Source of the DNA: Priapulus caudatus
Lineage: Eukaryota; Priapulida; Priapulimorpha; Priapulimorphida; Priapulidae
Assembly: GCF_000485595.1 (NCBI RefSeq)
Contig: NW_014577538.1
Location: 342,493-365,796, forward strand
Length of the DNA: 23,304 nucleotides
Direction: 5' to 3'
The notes beneath the pieces are model-generated. The model was not told the origin of the DNA, did no database searches, and worked only from the letters and a program-made list of their open reading frames with translations. This document shows, one piece after another, positions 18,650-23,304 of this stretch (position 1 is the stretch's first letter; each line of letters begins with the position of its first letter). Position numbers and translations under genes: made by a program.

Positions 18650-19640
18650 TGTGTACGTGGATGCGTGCGTGCGTGCGTGCGTGCGCGTGTGTGCGCGTTC
18701 GTATGTGCGAGTATAGCAAATATTATATTATTATGAGTCGTGAATTTAGTCTTTATTCGAGTACTCCTGATATTATTATATATTTATATCTATAATATGA
18801 TAATTAAACGATGTTTCGAATTGTTCTTATCCATTGATGATGCGATCACACCCGCAATTACCGACAGATAAGTACATGGCTTGTTTCGAAGCACATATTG
18901 CATAGGTTAGTTCAGTGGTTAGGGACAGTCTCTGTGTATTTTAATCTCCAGGTTAAGCAGAGAATCTAAAATTCTTGTGATGAGAAACTGTATCATAAGT
19001 TATAATTCTTATTTATGATGAATTGTTTTTGGTCAACGTTTTCTATATTACCAGTAGGAAGGCAGTAACATCTGTCAGTCAAGAACAATTCGGTACATGT
19101 TCGCCAAACTCATTTACAATTGTTTGCCTGTGAATGTGTATATATGTGTGAGTCTGTGCGTGCGTGTGTGCGAGTATAGCAAATATTATATTATTATGAG
19201 TCGTGATTTTAGTCTTTATTCAAGTACTCGATCTGATATTATTATATATTTATATCTATAATATAAGAATTAAACGAATTTTCGATTTGTTCTTATCCAT
19301 TGATGATGCGACCACAACAGCAATTACCGACAGATAAGTACATGGCTTGCTTCGAAGCACATTGCATATAGGTTAGTTCAGTGGTTAGAGACAGTCTCTG
19401 TGGTTTTTAATCTTTATGTCAAGCAGAGAATCTAAAAATCTCGTGATAGGAAACTGTAACATAAATTAGAATTGATATTCATGATGAATAGTTTTTGTTC
19501 ATTTTTTTCATAATACCTGTAGCAAGACAGTAACATCTGCCAGTCAATGATAATTCTTTGCATGTACGCCCAACGCATGGTGAATGTGTATATGTGTGAG
19601 TGCGCGTGTGCGTGTGTGTGCGTGACAACGTGCAAGTGCG
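17493..19640. repeat. satellite: four ~0.5-kb units with CGTG/TG microsatellites
   Basis: Each unit begins with a variable CGTG/TG tract, followed by gcgagtatag and an AT-rich stretch, TTGATGATGCGA, CCGACAGATAAGTA, GTTAGTTCAGTGGTTAG, GTTAAGCAGAGAATC and finally TTCGGTACATGTTCG. The gcgagta anchors are at about 17571, 18167, 18707 and 19170, so unit length shrinks from about 596 to about 463 as the microsatellite shortens. Copies 2 and 3 are most alike; copy 1 carries a small palindrome. Long open frames across the CGTG tracts are artefacts of the repeat. Confidence 0.93.
17663..17704. repeat. perfect 17-bp hairpin in satellite unit 1
   Basis: TATCAAGAGCTAATAAA and its exact reverse complement are separated by the eight bases cacaggta. 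Units 2-4 lack it and read ctatcatatgataac or similar, so it arose within this unit, by insertion or by a templated inversion event. Confidence 0.9.
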
Positions 19641-19682
19641 CGCCCGTGTCTGTGTTTGCGCATGTGTGTATAGGTCATACCA

Positions 19683-19714
19683 TAGATATAGAATACATCT
19701 GTATTCTATATCTA
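19683..19714. repeat. perfect 15-bp hairpin, 2-base loop
   Basis: TAGATATAGAATACA-TC-TGTATTCTATATCTA lies between the end of the satellite and the GT run. No function is inferred. Confidence 0.9.
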
Positions 19715-19744
19715 AGGTGATACGTGTATACATGTGTGTTCGTG

Positions 19745-19746
19745 TT

Positions 19747-19801
<55 letters not shown>
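19745..19801. repeat. (GT)n microsatellite next to an ambiguous base
   Basis: A GT run of about 27 units is followed directly by N at 19802. After it the base composition changes abruptly to very GC-rich. A contig join or an unresolved microsatellite is likely. Confidence 0.95.
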
Positions 19802-19802
19802 N

Positions 19803-20789
19803 CTCATCGTCGATCAACCAGCCGGTCTTCCACACCCGCAGCAGCAGGTGGCGGTTGATGATGTCCGCCTGGCGGAGGGTGTCCCGCGACATCCCGCGAA
19901 TCTCCGCGTTGATCACCATTGGCTCGAAGGCCGTGCCGGGTGGCGCGGGAGTCGCCGTTGCCGCTGCCGCCAGGCCCGCCGTCACTGCTGCTGCGAGGGC
20001 TCTCGGGGGAGCAGCCGGTTGGATCGTCGTCGGGGCCGCCGGTCGGCTCGTCGTCGGGGCCGCCGCCTGGATTGCCGTCGCTATGGGGGCCGCCGATCGG
20101 ACCGTCGTCAGGGCCGCCGCCTGGATCGTCGTCGGGGCCGGCGCCTGGATCGTCGTCGGGGCCGCCGCCTGGATCGTCTTCGGGGCCGGCGCCTGGATCG
20201 TCGTCGGTGCCGCCGCCTGGATCGTCGTCGGGGCCGCCGCCTGGATTGTCGTCGGGGCCGCCGGTCGGTCTCCGTCTCCCTTGCCGCCGCTCCGTGCCTG
20301 CGCCGGGCGTCGGGGGAGCACGGTCCGTCTCATGACGACGGAGCACGGCCGGACCGCCGCGCACTCGATGGGACGGCGATGTTCGGCCGTCGCTTGAAGC
20401 ACGGTCGTCGTCCGGGTGGAAGCCGGCGCGTCGGCGGGGCCGCGCAGCTACCCGACGGAAGTCACCCGAAACGACGGGTTATCTCCGTCGGGCACTCGCA
20501 CCCATTGCTCCCGCCGGTAGTCGCTCCGCTTGCTATGGGGCCGCTCCCGGAGGTGCCGCGCCAGCCGATGCTCGACCCCCGCCGGACACCGGAAGTCGCA
20601 CCCGCCGATAGGGCACAGCACTACCGGCCCAGGGGGGTACGACGCGTATGCAGCTCGCGCGTCATGGGCACGTGCGTGCAGCGTGGGGCGGTCGCAGGCC
20701 AGGCACCAAGCCAGCGACCGGACCCCACGGCCCCGCCTGGAGTGCGGCACCCAAAAAGGTGCCGCCCCGGGCGTGCGCCGGGCCCCCAT
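19803..20789 (-). CDS. zinc-finger/repeat protein frame with in-frame TAG, truncated at the gap
   Basis: One minus-strand frame runs from 20789 to the N at 19802, broken only by TAG at 20450-20448. Upstream of the stop (113 codons) are two Cys/His clusters, C29-x2-C32-x5-H38-x3-H42 and C59-x4-C64-x9-H74-x4-H79, followed by basic residues. Downstream are 215 codons: about ten 8-residue PTTIQAAA-type repeats, then a non-repetitive end (INAEIRGMSRDTLRQADII, then LLLRVWKTGWLIDDE) with strong GC-ending codons. The last residues weakly resemble the WLxD start of Ulp1-type proteases, which some non-LTR retrotransposons (NeSL, Utopia) carry after zinc fingers; this is inference. The TAG may be a decay mutation, a sequence error or a readthrough codon. 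Confidence 0.45.
20016..20265 (-). repeat. 24-bp coding-type minisatellite
   Basis: About ten units of ggggccgccgcctggatcgt plus cgtc, some changed to gccggc or gtcttc. Because 24 is a multiple of three, all frames remain open. The minus-strand frame continuous with the flanking coding-like sequence gives PTTIQAAA repeats; the alternatives give GGGPDDDP. Confidence 0.9.
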
Positions 20790-21652
20790 CGGGCGGCAGC
20801 GGTATCGGCGTGCCCCGCCGTCGATGTCCTGACAGCGGGCGGAATTGCGGAAGCGGAGGCTTTCGCCGGCGGCGCGCTCACGGCGGCCGGGAGCGCACGA
20901 GCGGGTGACGGGTCCGGCGGCGTTGATGAGGGCGGCGCTGCGGCCGCCGCCTCTCGGGTCGTCACCCTCGCTCGGGCCCTCTCCCGGCGGTAGCGCGCCT
21001 TCAACGCCTTCCTCCGCCTCCCTTCCGTCAGGCGGGCCTCCTCGGCGGCGCTTGCTGCGGCGGCATCCTGCGCCGCCTGTCTTCGGCGGCGCTCCCGACG
21101 CTGCTCCTGGCGCCCCTCTTCTGCCTTCGCTTGGGCCGCCGAGGTTGCCGTCATCTCACCCTCATCGGCGGACTGCGGCGGCGACGACGGCGGCATCCCG
21201 TGGTGGTCGTCGGCGGGCGGCGAGGGGCAGGCGGCACCCTCCGGGGTGCTGACCGCCATCTTTTCGACGGCCCCCTCGCCGGCCGTCTCTCCCGGAATGG
21301 GGACGGCGGTCCCGTCGATGGCTGAGAATACGGCGGGGGCGAGGAGGGCCGCCAGCCCTCCGCGCCGCGGCGCGGCGACCGCCTCCTCCTCTCCCGCCGG
21401 GCCACCTCCCTCGGCAAGCACCTTACTCGCCCATGCCATCACGGCGGGCGAGGGGTGGCTTGCCGGGTCGGGGCACGGCGAGCAGTCGCGACCCGGCGTC
21501 CGCGGACGGGGGCTGGAAGCAGTCTCCGCCTCCTCTCCGGCCCCGCCGGTATAGTCGCTGGTACTGCTGCTACTGTCGCTGCTACTATCCTCGCTGCTAC
21601 TATCCTCGCTGCTCCATTCGCAGTTCGCACTCACATCTACTATCTCGCTCAT
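20621..21652 (-). CDS. acidic/Ser-rich then Ala/Arg-rich protein, unrecognised
   Basis: 343 codons from the ATG at 21652 (AGGATGA context), about 68 bases downstream of a TATA box. Residues 14-32 are nearly all Ser, Glu and Asp; a Pro/Ala/Gly-rich low-complexity region follows; a basic coiled-coil-like stretch (RQEQRRERRRRQAAQ through KARYRRERARARV) lies near residues 205-257. The last ~57 codons overlap the zinc-finger frame at 20789, which is in the -1 register, and look less protein-like than that frame. So the natural product may switch frame near a T5 run at about 20758-20762, or this copy carries an indel. Homology cannot be judged from the low-complexity sequence. Confidence 0.45.
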   Translation of the reverse strand: MSEIVDVSANCEWSSEDSSSEDSSSDSSSSTSDYTGGAGEEAETASSPRPRTPGRDCSPCPDPASHPSPAVMAWASKVLAEGGGPAGEEEAVAAPRRGGLAALLAPAVFSAIDGTAVPIPGETAGEGAVEKMAVSTPEGAACPSPPADDHHGMPPSSPPQSADEGEMTATSAAQAKAEEGRQEQRRERRRRQAAQDAAAASAAEEARLTEGRRRKALKARYRRERARARVTTREAAAAAPPSSTPPDPSPARALPAAVSAPPAKASASAIPPAVRTSTAGHADTAAARWGPGARPGRHLFGCRTPGGAVGSGRWLGAWPATAPRCTHVPMTRELHTRRTPLGR

Positions 21653-21719
21653 CCTGCCTTTACGTGTGAAGTCTCGCGTGTGACTGCGTTTCTTCAAATT
21701 ATTCTCTTCACTGCTCCTC

Positions 21720-21760
21720 CTTATATACACGATGCCACCCCTGCTACTGGGATGACGTCA
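21720..21760 (-). promoter_or_regulatory. CRE plus TATA promoter for the minus-strand GC-rich ORF
   Basis: On the minus strand a perfect CRE palindrome TGACGTCA (21753-21760) is followed 25 bases later by TATATAAG (21727-21720). A start site is expected near 21690-21695 and the ATG is at 21652. This is a classic arrangement for a Pol II promoter and supports transcription towards decreasing coordinates. CREB/ATF-family binding is the expectation from the motif. Confidence 0.65.
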
Positions 21761-21899
21761 GTCCCATTGTATTTGGTCTACACCAGCTTCACTTTTATCT
21801 GTGCATTCCACGTAGCATTTCATGCTGGTGGTCGTAGCCCGTCTTGCCGAAGGAGCAGCTTCTTCAATTTTGGCATGCCGATTGCTCGTCCCCGGCTGC

Positions 21900-22335
21900 C
21901 GTCGGCCGGCTTCTCGGCGGCTCTACCGTCACCCGGTAGCTTCTTCCTCCCTCCACGGCGGGCGGCCGGGCCCCTGGCGACGTTTCGACCCTTGCGGGGC
22001 GTCGCCTTGTCCCGACGTCGGCGGCCTTGAGTGGCGGCCGCCGTCGGCCGTTCCTCTCGGCGGCCCGTGCGTCACCTTGTATCTCCTCTCTCGTCTCCCA
22101 CGGCGGGCGGCCGGACCTCCGGCGACGTCTCACCTCCGGCGGGACGTCGCCGCCCGACGTCGGCCGACCTTGATGTGGCGACCGCCGTCGGCCGTCCTCT
22201 CGGCGGCCCTGCCGTCACCTTGTGCATCCTCTCTCTTCTCCTACGGCGGGCGGCCGTCCTCTCGGCGGCCCTGCCGTCACCTTGTGCATCCTCTCTCTTC
22301 TCCTACGGCGGGCGGCCGGCCTCTCGGCGGGGCGT
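21900..22335. repeat. GC-rich tandem repeats between divergent ORFs
   Basis: The anchor CGGCGGGCGGCCG recurs near 21955, 22100, 22242 and 22304, giving units of about 146, 142 and 62 bases. Shared elements include CGGCGGCCCTGCCGTCACCTTGTG and CCTCTCTCTTCTCCTACGG-type stretches. The 62-base unit is a nearly exact recent duplication. The array lies between the minus-strand promoter at 21720-21760 and the plus-strand ATG at 22375. Confidence 0.88.
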
Positions 22336-22374
22336 GACGCCAGCAGTGCGGCGCTCGTGACCTTGGCGACAGCC

Positions 22375-22902
22375 ATGGCTGCCGGTCGGTTTCCTTCCTG
22401 TGGCGTTAGGGCTTATGCCGTTCCTCGGTGCAAGGGGGAGTGGTCGCGCATGCCTCCGAGCGTACATAACGTGCTTCAGAGGTACCGCCCCAGCGGAGGG
22501 GTCACGCCCTCTGCTGGCGCCGCCGGAGAAGAGGAAGGCGGCGATCACCACGACGGTGAGCTCGCCGCCGACAAAGAGAAAGGCGGCAATCACCACGACG
22601 GTGAGCTTGCCGCCGGCGAAGAGAAAGGCGGCGATCACCACGACGGTGAGCTCGCCGCCGGCGACGAAGATGAGGGCGATTACCACGAGAGTGAGGCCGA
22701 CGGCGGCAGAAAGAGAAAAAGAGGGGGTACGGCACTGCACCCCAGACGACGGCGACGCCCGGCGGGGGAACTAGAGACTTCCTACCGCCGGAGGGGCATT
22801 GCCCTGATGGAGCCGGGACGCAGTAAGCGCTCCCAACGCGTAGTACGTCCATCGAAATACCTCGGCTTCACGCAGAGGTGTAGGTGTGGGCGTCTACAGT
22901 AA
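22375..22902 (+). CDS. 175-aa basic/acidic repeat protein, unrecognised
   Basis: The ATG at 22375 has a perfect Kozak context (AGCCATGGC). The product starts MAAGRFPSCGVRAYAVPRC, then has about four 15-residue repeats of the GGDHHDGELAAGEEK type, a basic patch (GGRKRKRGG) and an Arg/Ser-rich C-terminus ending in RPSKYLGF and CRC. A second plus-strand frame over the repeats (KRKAAITTTVSSPPA type) is also open, so the reading frame is not certain. It is divergent from the minus-strand ORF across the GC-rich tandem repeats. No family is recognised. Confidence 0.35.
   Translation: MAAGRFPSCGVRAYAVPRCKGEWSRMPPSVHNVLQRYRPSGGVTPSAGAAGEEEGGDHHDGELAADKEKGGNHHDGELAAGEEKGGDHHDGELAAGDEDEGDYHESEADGGRKRKRGGTALHPRRRRRPAGELETSYRRRGIALMEPGRSKRSQRVVRPSKYLGFTQRCRCGRLQ
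22537..22716 (+). repeat. 45-bp tandem repeat within the plus-strand ORF
   Basis: Copies start at 22537, 22582, 22627 and 22672 with exact 45-base spacing; the fourth is degenerate. The multiple-of-three unit keeps all frames open, as expected for a repeat tolerated inside a coding sequence. Confidence 0.92.
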
Positions 22903-23127
22903 ATTACGTAGAAGAAGGGGATTGCCGTACCTCAGGTGGAAGCGTGACGGCAGTAGACGGCGGCGAACCAGGAAGCAGCAGCCGGGAAGACGCATCCGTC
23001 GCGTCTTCTCTAGGGGATGACTTAATCATCCCCTAGCGCGACGGACGAAGCGTCGGCGCCATCGGCGAGAAAATTCCGTGGCCGGGCAAGGGGGAGAAGG
23101 CGAGGAGACTCTAAGGAGGGGAGATGA
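22903..23127. other. GC-rich spacer with an interrupted hairpin
   Basis: No coding frame is seen. At 22996-23044 an 8-base outer stem (CCGTCGCG / CGCGACGG) and an 11-base inner stem (CTAGGGGATGA / TCATCCCCTAG) fold around a 5-base loop CTTAA, with the six bases TCTTCT bulged on one side. It may be an RNA structure in a UTR or a structural relic of an element. Confidence 0.6.
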
Positions 23128-23251
23128 GAGGCTGACGAGTGTTCCAGCCAGAGGATTAGAGGCTGACGAGTGTTCCAGCCAGAGGACTAGAGGCTGACGA
23201 GTGTTCCAGCCAGAGGACTAGAGGCTAACGAGTGTTCCAGCCAGAGGAGCC
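23128..23251. repeat. 31-bp minisatellite
   Basis: Four consecutive copies of a 31-base unit (gaggctgacgagtgttccag followed by ccagaggacta), with a degenerate fifth to about 23277. Each can form a small GGCTG/CAGCC stem-loop. Copies differ by one to a few bases, suggesting recent expansion. Confidence 0.95.
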
Positions 23252-23304
23252 GGGGCTGACGCGTTACCAGCCTCAAGTGGGGCTCACCTTCACAGGGATT
23301 GCCG

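Noticed and set aside
18026-18795. Plus-strand frames with long ACVRACVRA-type repeats
   Set aside because: They are translations of the CGTG microsatellite, which is open in several frames by composition; satellite units differ in tract length with no frame conservation.
19479-20993. Long open frames crossing the GT run and the N at 19802
   Set aside because: The GT run and ambiguous base cannot be read as coding; only the segment from 19803 rightwards on the minus strand shows coding character.
23128-23251. CTGACGAG in the 31-bp repeat as a hammerhead ribozyme core
   Set aside because: The partner GAAA segment and the three-stem layout are absent; the unit forms only a simple GGCTG/CAGCC stem-loop.

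Overview
This is a stretch of animal (metazoan) nuclear DNA, most likely from an invertebrate. Two spliced genes with GT-AG introns and one apparently intronless gene resolve cleanly. Two of the three belong to animal families I recognise: MCFD2, an EF-hand partner of the ER cargo receptor LMAN1, and ARL16, a divergent ARF-like GTPase. Telomere-type TTAGGG runs, abundant short inverted-repeat transposons and long TG/CGTG microsatellites fit a repeat-rich, AT-rich invertebrate genome. I cannot name the species. Coordinates come from reading by eye; no search or alignment program was run.

Layout. 1-2350: microsatellites, a purine tract and three palindromic (foldback) repeats. 2570-3340: a less AT-rich stretch with a YY1-like ATGGCGGC motif and a good orphan splice donor, perhaps a non-coding first exon. 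3340-5680: no gene seen. 5681-8659, minus strand: MCFD2-like gene in three coding exons, with two inverted-repeat elements in its large intron and an unusual Gln/His-rich tail. 9180-9618: nested inverted-repeat elements that both carry telomeric repeats. 10560-10970: a protein-derived dispersed repeat carrying a second copy of one of those telomeric elements. 11102-11758, plus strand: GC-rich ARL16, followed to about 12332 by a minisatellite built from copies of ARL16's own last 26 codons. 12333-13935: about 191-bp tandem units interrupted by a 1.1-kb inverted-repeat element that contains a smaller one. 15298-17011, minus strand: a three-exon gene for a 100-residue helical protein I do not recognise. 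Its first intron holds a TTAA-flanked inverted-repeat element inserted in another copy of the dispersed repeat. 17493-19640: four copies of a roughly 0.5-kb satellite unit, each with a CGTG/TG microsatellite.

An ambiguous base at 19802, directly after a GT microsatellite, coincides with an abrupt change to very GC-rich sequence (19803-23304), so this may be a contig join. The GC-rich part contains a TATA plus CRE promoter driving a minus-strand reading frame. That frame starts with a Ser/Glu-rich acidic region, continues in an overlapping frame with Cys/His zinc-finger-like motifs, crosses an in-frame TAG, and ends at the gap in a segment with clear coding character. A divergent plus-strand frame (22375-22902) and several GC-rich tandem repeats complete it. 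I read it as part of a mobile element or of an unrecognised repeat-rich gene pair.

The three recognised genes show no functional link. MCFD2 acts in ER-Golgi cargo export, ARL16 is a cytosolic GTPase, and the 100-residue protein is unknown. The main story of the window is layered repeat insertion. In two places insertion can be shown from target-site duplications together with an uninterrupted related copy, and in a third from a duplication alone.
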